A stretch of 64,000 nt of DNA from the NCBI RefSeq assembly GCF_001647715.1, contig NZ_CP015600.1, forward strand, positions 4,154,001 through 4,218,000. Direction: 5' to 3'. The position numbers were made by a program, and so were the translations under genes. The stretch is from Pseudomonas antarctica. GTDB taxonomy: Bacteria; Pseudomonadota; Gammaproteobacteria; Pseudomonadales; Pseudomonadaceae. This document shows positions 1 to 7,717 of this stretch, piece by piece (within the stretch, counting starts at the first letter, position 1; the number at the start of each line of letters is the position of its first letter). The notes beneath the pieces are model-generated. The model did no database searches. It was not told the origin of the DNA and worked only from the letters and a program-made list of their open reading frames with translations.

Positions 1-197
1 TGCAAGCCGAACACAACACCCTCGCCGCCCAACGCAAGGCGGTGGAGCCCTATGTGAGCTGGCTGGGGCAACGCTGGTTTTTGCTGCCGAATCCGAGTTA
101 TGGCAACTGGTACAGCGCGCCGTATGGGGATAATGAAAAGTTGCCGTTTGAGCAGAAGCGCAAGCTCAAGCAGCAGGCGTTGCAGCTGGAGGAGTAA
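1..197 (+). CDS. 3' end of an unrecognised gene
   Basis: The window opens inside a plus-strand reading frame whose codons fall on positions 3, 6, 9 and so on, ending in TAA at 195-197. About 64 residues are visible. They include an aromatic, Gly/Asn/Tyr-rich stretch and a Lys/Gln/Glu-rich tail that should form a helix. I do not recognise the family. No gene follows it on the same strand, so it ends its transcription unit. Confidence 0.5.
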   Translation, partial: QAEHNTLAAQRKAVEPYVSWLGQRWFLLPNPSYGNWYSAPYGDNEKLPFEQKRKLKQQALQLEE

Positions 198-484
198 GGG
201 GTTGGCTGGGACTCAGGCTTTGATGTTCTGCCGGATGTTCCAGCCAAACTTTACCGGCCCACCGTCCTTGCCACCGTCGGCCTTCTGCGGCTGGTAGCTC
301 CGGCGCAGCGCATTATCAAGTCAGGGCTCGATTTACCCGGCGGTTTTTCAAGTTATGTAGGCCTCTTATAGTTATCAGAACTATTGATCATCCAAAACGC
401 TGTATTCAACGTTTGCATACCCCTTAAGCCCAAGTCACTGACACAACCCTTGCTTAACACCACTGCTGCGATGCAGCCGGGCAG

Positions 485-1408
485 TTATCGACAATGACCG
501 TTTTTTTGCCCAACAGGCGCGAAGCCATACAAAGCCTCGGGGTTGCTCACTAGAATCGCCTGGCGTGTGGCCTGGTCCGGTGCCCAGCCAGCCAGCAGAT
601 CAAGCAAGTGGCCATCGTTTGGCATCGCCCCCCGAATATGGGGGTGTGGCCAGTCCGACCCCCAAACCAAGCGCTGCGGGTTGGCTTGCACCAGCGCTTC
701 GGCCAACGGCTGAACATCGGAGTACGGCGGATGATTCTGACGGGTAAGGCGATAGGCACCGGACAACTTGACCCAGGCCCGACCCGTGTCGAGCAGACGC
801 AGGAGGTTTTGGAAGCTCGGATGAGCGGCGCCCTTCTCGGCATTAAAATGGCCCATGTGATCGATCACTACCGGAACCGCCAGGTTACCCAAGCGATGGG
901 TAAGCCGAGGAAATGTAGAGATGTCGATCAAGCATTGCAGATGCCAGTTGCGCTCGGCCAGGCGCGACGCCAGATGCACGACATCGGCCCAGGCGATCCC
1001 CCCCTCGAACAGCAAGTTCAGGCGCACACCGCAGAACCCAATGCGCCCCAACCGGTCGAGTTCGACATCCGTCACATTCCCCCTCACTACGGCAACGCCC
1101 CTGTAATCAAGCCCTTTTCCGCGCAAGGACACCAGTGCGTTTGCCTGGGCGCTGTTGTCATCACCGTAGACACTCGGCTGCACCAATACGCCACGGGCAA
1201 TGCCGAGAGTGCGATGCATGGCGCAATAGGCTTCCAGCAAGGCGGGTGGTGGGGTGTAGCTGCGCGGCTGATGAAAAGGGAAAGCGCGCGGGTCAAGAAA
1301 GACGTGCGCATGGCAGTCCACGGCCCCGGCGGGCAAGGTAAACGTTGGAGGGCGCGGTGTCGGATCGGCAGGCGCGCACGTGCTGGGTTCGTCAGGTGGG
1401 GCTTTCAT
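485..1408 (-). CDS. amidohydrolase (Amidohydro_2 / PDC-hydrolase-like)
   Basis: Predicted metal-dependent TIM-barrel hydrolase of about 307 residues, of the group containing 2-pyrone-4,6-dicarboxylate (lactone) hydrolases. The N-terminal DCHAHVF gives the metal-binding HxH (His33, His35), VIDHMGH supplies a mid-barrel His, and WGSDWPHPH near the C-terminus carries the conserved Asp. I chose the ATG at 1408 because GAGAGG lies six bases before it; a GTG three bases upstream is too close to that site. It lies downstream of an alpha/beta-hydrolase gene but behind a terminator-like hairpin. Substrate unknown; a lactone or cyclic ester product is family-based inference. Confidence 0.8.
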   Translation of the reverse strand: MKAPPDEPSTCAPADPTPRPPTFTLPAGAVDCHAHVFLDPRAFPFHQPRSYTPPPALLEAYCAMHRTLGIARGVLVQPSVYGDDNSAQANALVSLRGKGLDYRGVAVVRGNVTDVELDRLGRIGFCGVRLNLLFEGGIAWADVVHLASRLAERNWHLQCLIDISTFPRLTHRLGNLAVPVVIDHMGHFNAEKGAAHPSFQNLLRLLDTGRAWVKLSGAYRLTRQNHPPYSDVQPLAEALVQANPQRLVWGSDWPHPHIRGAMPNDGHLLDLLAGWAPDQATRQAILVSNPEALYGFAPVGQKNGHCR

Positions 1409-1440
1409 CACTCGCCTCTCGTTCGGCCACGGTTGCAGGT

Positions 1441-1472
1441 AAAAATACGGCCCGAAGCTTGAGCCCCGGGCC
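1441..1472 (-). terminator. Rho-independent terminator
   Basis: GGCCCG (1449-1454) pairs with CGGGCC (1467-1472), and read on the minus strand the stem is followed by a T-rich tract at 1445-1441. It lies just after the alpha/beta-hydrolase stop and before the amidohydrolase start, so the two genes may be only partly co-transcribed. Confidence 0.5.
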
Positions 1473-1482
1473 TATTCCCGAC

Positions 1483-2376
1483 TCAGGCGAAATGCTCGTC
1501 CAACCACTGGGCAATGCGAGCGGAAAACACCTGGAACTTAGGATCTTCATCCAACATCCATTCGGTGTGACCGGCATCAGGTAGCAGGAACAGGGACTTC
1601 GGACCTGGGTAGCGCGCAAACAGCGAGCGTGCCTCTTCGACTGGGTGCAGATTGTTCTCGGCACCGTGAGCGATCAGCAACGGTGTGCCGGCAAAACGTT
1701 CGTCGATATGCGCTTCAGGGGTGAAAGCAATCAGTGAATCAGCAAATTCAAAATCCGAAGTCACCCCATAGTCCGGGTTCTTGCGTAATACAGTGTCGAC
1801 ATAGACACGGGACTTTTCATCCAGTGGATAAATAGCGAACGGGTCGATGCCTTTAGCGTCGCCACCCTTGGCCAGCCGCAGGCGCTCGGCGTTCATGAAG
1901 TCACGGAATGCTTTCCAGCCTTCGCCGCCGCGCAGGGCTTTTTGTACCCGTACGGCGTCGAAGAAACCATTCATCGCGATCAGACCGTCGATCAAACCCT
2001 CGGCCTGGCGATAGGCATCCAGAACCAGGCCCCCACCCATGCCCCAGCCAGCCAGGACCAGCTTGCGCCCTTCAGTGCGGGCGCGTTCGGCAACCACCGC
2101 GACCACGTTGGCAATATCACGAACCTGTTCTTCGATCAGCACTTTCTCCCGGGTACCACCACTGTCGGCAAAGCCGCGATAATCGAACCCAAAGCAGAAA
2201 TAACCATACGGCGTCAGGGCTCGCGCGAAACGCTCCGGATGAATGTTTTTCAGGCCAGTGAAGCCCGAGCAGACGATGACCAGCGGCGCATCGGCGCGCA
2301 GTGCGTGGTCATCCCAGAAATAGGCAGCATCAATTTTTATGCCGTCGCTCACGACCTGAACTTGTTCTGTCTGCAT
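1483..2376 (-). CDS. alpha/beta-hydrolase fold protein lacking the nucleophile Ser
   Basis: A 297-residue protein with the alpha/beta-hydrolase layout of dienelactone-hydrolase/acyl-peptidase relatives: strand plus GFTG oxyanion region near residue 38, and YRGFADSGG near 67. The nucleophile elbow, normally GxSxG, reads G110-W-G112-M-G114, so serine is replaced by glycine. The usual acid position (HGAENNLHP) also lacks a clear Asp. The His motif DAGHTEWM is kept near the C-terminus. The start at 2376 has AAGGA eight bases upstream. Divergent from the GlxA-type regulator. It may be catalytically altered, non-enzymatic, or use another residue. Confidence 0.75.
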   Translation of the reverse strand: MQTEQVQVVSDGIKIDAAYFWDDHALRADAPLVIVCSGFTGLKNIHPERFARALTPYGYFCFGFDYRGFADSGGTREKVLIEEQVRDIANVVAVVAERARTEGRKLVLAGWGMGGGLVLDAYRQAEGLIDGLIAMNGFFDAVRVQKALRGGEGWKAFRDFMNAERLRLAKGGDAKGIDPFAIYPLDEKSRVYVDTVLRKNPDYGVTSDFEFADSLIAFTPEAHIDERFAGTPLLIAHGAENNLHPVEEARSLFARYPGPKSLFLLPDAGHTEWMLDEDPKFQVFSARIAQWLDEHFA

Positions 2377-2480
2377 GGAAAAAATCCTTCGAAGTAGGCG
2401 AATTTATTGTTTGTCCGCATCGCTGTCGAAGTGGGTTCGACGGGCTTATGATGCGTCAGTCAAAACCGCTTCAATACGAT

Positions 2481-2511
2481 AAGAACGACGTAAAAAGGCC
2501 GATTCATGACA
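2481..2511. promoter_or_regulatory. shared element, copy A (before the GlxA-type gene)
   Basis: About 31 bp ending in CCGATTCATGACA closely resembles 7065-7096, upstream of the quaternary-amine transporter operon. This copy overlaps the regulator's own start codon. It could be a regulator-binding or leader element shared by both promoters, or a duplicated 5' gene end. Confidence 0.3.
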
Positions 2512-3456
2512 CCTGAAACGCGTACCTTTGGTTTCATGCTCTTTCCCGGATTTTCCATGCTTTCGTTTGCCGCAGCGCTGGAGCCATTGCGCATCGCCAA
2601 CCGCATGAGTGGTACTACGCTTTATCAATGGGGCCTGTTGAGTCGGGACGATGGCGAGGTCCTCGCCAGCAATAATTTGCCATTTTCCCCTACGATCAAA
2701 CTGCGTGAAGCAGACACGCTCGATGCGTTGTTCCTGGTGGCGGGTATCGCCGCCCATCAACTCGACTCGGAGGGTATGCGCAGCTGGTTACGCCAACGCA
2801 ACAACGGCAAGCGCCTGATCGGTTCGATATCCACCGGCAGCCTGTTGTTGGCTCGTGCAGGCTTACTGGACCGTAAACGCTGCACCATTCACTGGGAGAG
2901 CCACCAGAGCCTTCTCGAAGAACACTCGGAAGCGACCGTGACGGGCGAATTGTTTGAACAGGACGGACGAATCTGGACGTGTTCCGGTGGTGTCGCCGGC
3001 CTGGACATGATGTTGCACCTGATCGGCCTTCAGCACGGCAATGCACTGATGCACCAGGTAGCCGAGCAGTGTGTACACCCAAGCATTCGCAGCTCCCACG
3101 ACAAGCAGCGTATGTCACTGGAAAGCCGACTGGGCATTCATAACCCGAAACTGATCAGCGCGATCACGCTGATGCAGAACCATTTGGAAGGGCTGCTCAG
3201 TTGCGAAGACATTGCCCGCATGGTTGGGTTGTCGTACCGGCAAATGCAGCGGCTGTTCAGTGAGCAATTGCAACTGACGCCGGCGCAGTACTACTTGAAG
3301 CTGCGCCTGGAAAGGGCTCGGGAGCTTTTGCTCAGTTCATCTCTGCCTATTCTGGAGGTCGCCCTGGCCTGTGGCTTCTCCACCACGTCACACTTTGCGC
3401 GCTGCCACCGCGAGATGTTCGGGGTGACACCCCGGCAGTTACGGCAGAAGCATTGA
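2506..3456 (+). CDS. GlxA-family AraC transcriptional regulator
   Basis: A 316-residue regulator with an N-terminal DJ-1/PfpI-like domain (about 5-185) and a C-terminal AraC double helix-turn-helix (about 215-316, with IARMVGLSYRQMQRLF and the second-HTH motif ACGFSTTSHFAR). In the amidotransferase-like elbow the residue before Thr110 is Ser109 where enzymes have Cys, so it should sense ligand rather than catalyse. Family members such as GbdR, CdhR and ArgR control betaine, carnitine and arginine use. It stands divergent from the hydrolase gene and convergent with the adjacent ABC importer, its likely target. An AAGG ribosome site lies eight bases before the ATG. Confidence 0.85.
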   Translation: MTPETRTFGFMLFPGFSMLSFAAALEPLRIANRMSGTTLYQWGLLSRDDGEVLASNNLPFSPTIKLREADTLDALFLVAGIAAHQLDSEGMRSWLRQRNNGKRLIGSISTGSLLLARAGLLDRKRCTIHWESHQSLLEEHSEATVTGELFEQDGRIWTCSGGVAGLDMMLHLIGLQHGNALMHQVAEQCVHPSIRSSHDKQRMSLESRLGIHNPKLISAITLMQNHLEGLLSCEDIARMVGLSYRQMQRLFSEQLQLTPAQYYLKLRLERARELLLSSSLPILEVALACGFSTTSHFARCHREMFGVTPRQLRQKH

Positions 3457-3501
3457 CAGGGGCAACGACTTGCAAGCATTCGGTGGTGTTTGCAGCGGTA
3501 C

Positions 3502-4392
3502 TCAGATCAAGCGGTTGCGCTTGAGAAAATCGCTGGCGACGGTTTCGATCGCGACACCTTCAATATCGACCTGGGCATTGAGTCCAGCGATGACTTGATC
3601 ATCCAACAGAGCCGAAAGACGGTTCATCTGTTCGGCCAGTTGAGGGTTCTTCGCCAACGTCGCTTCACGCACTACGGGAATAATCGCATAGTCCGGAAAG
3701 AAGTTGAGATCGTCCTGCAACACAGTAAAGTTGAAAGCCGGTATACGACCGTCAGTGGCCATGACCAGGGCGACGTCGACGTGTTTATCCTTCAGGGCCA
3801 CGTAGGTCAGTCCAGAATCCATGCGCCGAATCCGGTCGCGCTCGATCACCAGGCCATAGGCCTCGGACAGGGGTTTAAAACCGTCGGCACGGGAATAGAA
3901 CTCAGCGTTCATGGCAATACTTAACGATTTGCCGCCGCTGGCTTTCAATAAGGCCGCCAGTTGCGACAGCGTGGTGATACCTCGCTCCTGCGCATCGGCA
4001 CTGCGCATGGCCAAGGCATAAGTGTTATTGGCTTTTGACGGCGTAAGCCAGACCAGGCCCTTGGCAGCATCGAGTGTCTTCACCCGTGTATAGGTGTCCT
4101 CGGGAGACAGACGCTCCTTGACCTTGTTGTAGTTAACCAATGCAGTACCGGTGTATTCCCAATAAAGATCGATCTGGCCGTTTTCCAGTGCGCTGCGCAG
4201 CACACTGCTACCCATGCCGGCACGCTGTTTCACCTGATAGCCCAGCCCTTCCAGATATTGCCCGGTGAGGCTAGTCAGCAACTGTTGCTCAACGAAGTTC
4301 TTACCGCCTACCGTCAGCGTATTCGCCGAAGCGATCACGCCGATGGAGCCGAGCAATAAGGCGGCGATGGCCTGAAGCAACTTGAGTTTCAT
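3502..4392 (-). CDS. quaternary-amine ABC transporter, substrate-binding protein
   Basis: Periplasmic binding protein of the OpuAC/OsmX type (glycine betaine, choline, carnitine and similar osmolytes), 296 residues from the ATG at 4392. I chose this start over the upstream ATG (4431) because it gives a clean signal peptide (MKLKLLQ, a hydrophobic core, then an Ala-rich cleavage site near residue 23) and has GAGG eight bases upstream. TVGGKNFVEQQLLT at the mature N-terminus and LYWEYTGTALV are typical of this family. No lipobox Cys is seen, so it should be soluble in the periplasm. It is last in a four-gene minus-strand operon. Confidence 0.88.
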   Translation of the reverse strand: MKLKLLQAIAALLLGSIGVIASANTLTVGGKNFVEQQLLTSLTGQYLEGLGYQVKQRAGMGSSVLRSALENGQIDLYWEYTGTALVNYNKVKERLSPEDTYTRVKTLDAAKGLVWLTPSKANNTYALAMRSADAQERGITTLSQLAALLKASGGKSLSIAMNAEFYSRADGFKPLSEAYGLVIERDRIRRMDSGLTYVALKDKHVDVALVMATDGRIPAFNFTVLQDDLNFFPDYAIIPVVREATLAKNPQLAEQMNRLSALLDDQVIAGLNAQVDIEGVAIETVASDFLKRNRLI

Positions 4393-4402
4393 CGGTCGAT
4401 CC

Positions 4403-5161
4403 TCAGCGGGTAGGTTTAAGTTGTGCTGCAACAGCGCGATGCGAATTGACGCCGCGCGAAATTGCCAGGGTTGCCAGCGCGGCGACGATGGCGTCTACCG
4501 CAATTGCCAGCATGGCGGTCGGTATGGCGCCAGCCAACATCATGACCGGCTCGTTCAAGTCGATCCCGGTAAATATCAATTCACCCAGACCGCCTCCGCC
4601 GATCAAGAAGGCCAGGGGCACCGTACCCACGTTGATCGCAAGGGCAGTGCGAATGCCAGCGAACATCGTGGGCAGTGCATTGGGCAACTCGACTTTGAGC
4701 AAACTCTGAAAGGGCGACAGGCCCATGCCACTGGCGGCCTCGAGCAGGTGCTGTGGCACGTCCAGCAAACCGGTATGGGTATTGCGGGTGATTGGCAGCA
4801 AGGTCGCGACGAACAGCGCAAACGCGGCGGGCAAGGTGCCAATTCCGAGAAGCCCCACGGACAATGCCAACACAGCCAAGGTCGGTAGGGTCGCGCCGAT
4901 GTTGAGCAGTTGCATCGCTGTTTGCGAGTAACGACGCAAGCGTGGCCGACTTAACCAGATGCCCAGAGGAATGGCGGCCAGGACCGCCAGGCCACCGGAC
5001 ATCGCTGTCAATTGCAGGTGTTGCATACTCAGGTAGCGAATGTCCGGCCAATACGTGTAGAAAGCGTTAAACAATCCCTGGTGCCCGACCACCGCGCCGC
5101 CTACAAAAACCAAACAGAGCAGGCCCGCGTAAACTGCATCCGTGGTCGCGGCTATGCGCAT
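4403..5161 (-). CDS. quaternary-amine ABC transporter, permease
   Basis: A 252-residue inner-membrane permease of the OpuCB/YehW class with five to six hydrophobic helices. The cytoplasmic coupling region EAASGMGLSPFQSLLKVELP matches the BPD_transp_1 EAA loop. Its start overlaps the 3' end of the ATPase gene by 10 bp, and the next gene begins 10 bp after its stop, so the set is translationally coupled. It should pair with the second permease (6329-6985) to form a heterodimeric pore. Confidence 0.88.
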   Translation of the reverse strand: MRIAATTDAVYAGLLCLVFVGGAVVGHQGLFNAFYTYWPDIRYLSMQHLQLTAMSGGLAVLAAIPLGIWLSRPRLRRYSQTAMQLLNIGATLPTLAVLALSVGLLGIGTLPAAFALFVATLLPITRNTHTGLLDVPQHLLEAASGMGLSPFQSLLKVELPNALPTMFAGIRTALAINVGTVPLAFLIGGGGLGELIFTGIDLNEPVMMLAGAIPTAMLAIAVDAIVAALATLAISRGVNSHRAVAAQLKPTR

Positions 5162-6291
5162 ATCGTCACCTCAGGCCTATTCCTGTAGCGAGCCCCCAAA
5201 TGATGGGTAATGCCTTTTTGCGTGATCTCGCCACAGAAGCGGCCATCGTCGTCCACGCAAGGCATCCAGGTTGTATCGTGGGCGAACATCAGCGAGGCGA
5301 CTTTACGCAGGTCATCGTTGACATGGACGACCGCATCAAGCCCAAGGTAATGGTCGCCGCAACGCCCACGCTTGGCGACTGCGGTGGAGCGCAGCACCAT
5401 GCCAATCGGTTGGTGCGCGCTGTTGACTAACGTCATTGCTATGTAGGAATGCTCATCCATGACGCCGAGCGCGCGCTCCAGGCTGTCGTGCTGGAAAAGC
5501 ACCGGTGTATTGGCCAGCATGACCTGGCTGACACGTACCAGGTTCAGGCGCTTCAAGGCGCGGTCTGATCCGAGAAAACTCTCGACAAAGGCATTTTCTG
5601 GCGCCGCCAGCAGGTCGTCCGGGATGCTGCACTGCACCAGCCTGCCGTCTCGGAAAATGGCGATGCGATCACCCATCTTCACCGCTTCGTCAATGTCGTG
5701 GCTGACGAACAGGATGGTCTTGTTCAGCGCCTGCTGCATACGCAGAAACTCGTCCTGAATCAACGCGCGGTTGATCGGATCAATCGCCCCGAAGGGTTCG
5801 TCCATCAGCATCAAGGGCGGATCTGCTGCCAGGGCACGGGCCACGCCAATACGCTGCTGCTGCCCACCTGACAGTTCATAGGGATAACGCTTGAGAAACA
5901 GGTTGGGGTCCAGTGCCACCATGTCCAGTAACTCGCGGGCACGTTCGCGATAGCGCTTCACGTCCCAACCAAGCAGCTTGGGCAATAGGCAGATGTTTTC
6001 TTCGACGGTCATGTTCGGGAACAGGCCAATCTGCTGAATCACGTAGCCGATATTGCGGCGTAGTTCCTGAGTGTTGAGCCCGGAAGTATCCTGCCCGTTG
6101 ATCAAGACCTTGCCAGAGGTGGGTTCGATGATGCGATTGATCATTTTCAGGGTGGTGGTTTTGCCACACCCCGACGGCCCCAGCAGGATGCAGATTTCGC
6201 CGCTGGGGACTTCCAGGCAGATATTGTCCGCCGCTGTGACCAGCCCTTTGGAGGTATCGAATGTCTTGGTCAGGCAGTCGAGTTGGATCAT
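5152..6291 (-). CDS. quaternary-amine ABC transporter, ATP-binding protein with CBS pair
   Basis: A 379-residue ATPase of the OpuCA/ProV type. Counting from the ATG at 6291: Walker A GPSGCGKTT at 38-46, signature LSGGQQQR at 140-147, Walker B LMLMDEP at 160-166, then two CBS repeats over roughly 250-365. In relatives the CBS pair senses ionic strength or a nucleotide and gates transport. The 6291 start has AGGAG nine bases upstream; the open frame extends 20 codons further but without signal. The gene sits between the two permease genes. Confidence 0.9.
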   Translation of the reverse strand: MIQLDCLTKTFDTSKGLVTAADNICLEVPSGEICILLGPSGCGKTTTLKMINRIIEPTSGKVLINGQDTSGLNTQELRRNIGYVIQQIGLFPNMTVEENICLLPKLLGWDVKRYRERARELLDMVALDPNLFLKRYPYELSGGQQQRIGVARALAADPPLMLMDEPFGAIDPINRALIQDEFLRMQQALNKTILFVSHDIDEAVKMGDRIAIFRDGRLVQCSIPDDLLAAPENAFVESFLGSDRALKRLNLVRVSQVMLANTPVLFQHDSLERALGVMDEHSYIAMTLVNSAHQPIGMVLRSTAVAKRGRCGDHYLGLDAVVHVNDDLRKVASLMFAHDTTWMPCVDDDGRFCGEITQKGITHHLGARYRNRPEVTICA

Positions 6292-6328
6292 GCAGGCAGG
6301 CTCCTGATATGAAAGAGGAAAAGCGTGT

Positions 6329-6985
6329 TCAGCGCGCCAAAGCCATGCCACGTGGCGTTATGCATTTCTGCAACCAGAGCAGCAAGTAGTCGGCAATAAT
6401 CGCCAGCAGGCTCACTGCCGCGGCCCCCAGCACGAGTTGCCGCGAATCCGATTGCGAAATACCGCGACTGATAAATGTCCCCAGGCCTCCAGCACCAATG
6501 TAGGCAGCGATGGCCATCACCCCAATATTCAACACCACAGCGGTGCGGATGCCGGCCATGATCAGCGGTATCGCCAGGGGAATCTCAACCAGGCGCAGAC
6601 GCTGGAGCGGGCTCAAGCCCATGCCCCGTGCAGCTTCCCTGAGGGCGCAATCGACATTACCGATGGCGGTGTAGGTGTTGCGGATGATCGGTAACTGGGA
6701 ATACAGCAGCACAGCGATGACTGCCGGCACCGGACCGATGCCATAGCCGAAGGGAGAAAGCAGAGGAATCATCACCCCGAACATGGCGACAGAAGGAATG
6801 GTCACGAGGACCGACGCGGCGTACAGCACTGCATCGGCCACGCGTTTGTTCTGGGTAATGGCGATGCCGATGGGAACGCCGGTGACGATTGCCAACCCGA
6901 CAGCAATGGAAATCAGCCCCAAATGCTCGACGGTTCGAGTCCCCAGCAATGGCAGATTTTCGATGAGATAGTGCAACCAGTCCAA
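6329..6985 (-). CDS. quaternary-amine ABC transporter, second permease (TTG start)
   Basis: A 218-residue permease with five to six membrane helices and the EAA-loop motif EAARGMGLSPLQRLRLVEIP. The likely start is TTG at 6985, because a strong AAAGGAG lies eight bases before it on the minus strand; the open frame runs on to another TTG at 7024 but that would put the ribosome site inside the gene. First gene of the four-gene importer operon, so its promoter should lie in 6986-7150. Confidence 0.85.
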   Translation of the reverse strand: MDWLHYLIENLPLLGTRTVEHLGLISIAVGLAIVTGVPIGIAITQNKRVADAVLYAASVLVTIPSVAMFGVMIPLLSPFGYGIGPVPAVIAVLLYSQLPIIRNTYTAIGNVDCALREAARGMGLSPLQRLRLVEIPLAIPLIMAGIRTAVVLNIGVMAIAAYIGAGGLGTFISRGISQSDSRQLVLGAAAVSLLAIIADYLLLWLQKCITPRGMALAR

Positions 6986-7064
6986 GATCTGTGCTCCTTT
7001 ATTATTGGAAGAAGAGAGCAGCAAGCTGACTGATCATAACCACTGGCAAGGCATCGAAACCTGA

Positions 7065-7096
7065 TGAAAACGACGGTTTAAGACCGATTCATGACA
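7065..7096. promoter_or_regulatory. shared element, copy B (upstream of the importer operon)
   Basis: Similar over about 31 bp to 2481-2511, ending in the same CCGATTCATGACA. It lies 80-110 bp upstream of the importer's first start codon. An ATG here is followed one codon later by TGA, so it is not a gene start now. Confidence 0.3.
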
Positions 7097-7271
7097 TGAT
7101 TTTGGGTGAATTCGCCCATGGGCATGCCGTGCGGCCTGTCCCGCCTGAGTTCATCACCGCGTTGAGTGTCGATTACGTGGGGGAAGCGCCAAAGTCTGCG
7201 GGGGCAGCAGCCAGGCGCAGCTGATCCCGCAGCCGCAGAAACTGTTCGCACACCTGGGCAGTCGCTGAGTG

Positions 7272-7706
7272 CTACACCGTCCTGGCGGCAACCGCCTCCA
7301 CCTCCACCAACGCCCCCGGCAACGGCAACGCCACCACTTGCAACGCGGTGCGCGCCGGTTTGTTCGGCTGCTCGGGCGTGCCGAAGAATTGCGTATAACC
7401 ACGCTGCAAACCGGCGAAATCGAGCTTGCCGCCGGTCTCTTCGGCGCCGACCAGGAATACCCGTAACTGCACGATATCGCCGAGGTCCAGGTCCTGCTGC
7501 TGAAGGATCTTGCGCAGCTTGTTGAACACCGACACCGTCTGCACTTCGGTATTGCCGTAGGCCGCCGGCGTCCCGGCCGGTGCGTTCGGGTCGGCAAGGT
7601 CCGGCAAGGTGCCGCTGACAAAGACCAGACTGGCGGAGGCCGGCACGGAGACAGTTTGCGAGATCGGAAAATCACCGACGCTGGTGCGTTGAATGCTGTC
7701 GCTCAT
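7272..7706 (-). CDS. RidA family protein (enamine/imine deaminase type)
   Basis: A 144-residue YjgF/YER057c/UK114 protein. The family is trimeric and cytosolic and hydrolyses reactive enamines and imines released by amino-acid-processing flavin and PLP enzymes. Arg119 in PARTALQVVALP occupies the conserved substrate-carboxylate-binding position, which separates true RidA deaminases from many other subgroups, and VEVEAVA follows. AGGAG precedes the ATG, and the gene starts 11 bp after the amine oxidase stop. That pairing supports a role in clearing the oxidase's imine product. Confidence 0.88.
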   Translation of the reverse strand: MSDSIQRTSVGDFPISQTVSVPASASLVFVSGTLPDLADPNAPAGTPAAYGNTEVQTVSVFNKLRKILQQQDLDLGDIVQLRVFLVGAEETGGKLDFAGLQRGYTQFFGTPEQPNKPARTALQVVALPLPGALVEVEAVAARTV

Positions 7707-7717
7707 GGTGTTGCTCC

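Noticed and set aside
608-1462. Long plus-strand frame opposite the amidohydrolase gene
   Set aside because: It is a shadow of a well-supported gene, has no recognisable motif and is Arg/Gln/His-rich as expected of an antisense frame in GC-rich DNA.
7140-7271. GC-rich minus-strand frame downstream of RidA (with QVCEQFLRLRDQL-like sequence)
   Set aside because: It could be the 3' relic of a regulator gene, but it has no start or ribosome site and overlaps the RidA gene in another frame; too little to call.
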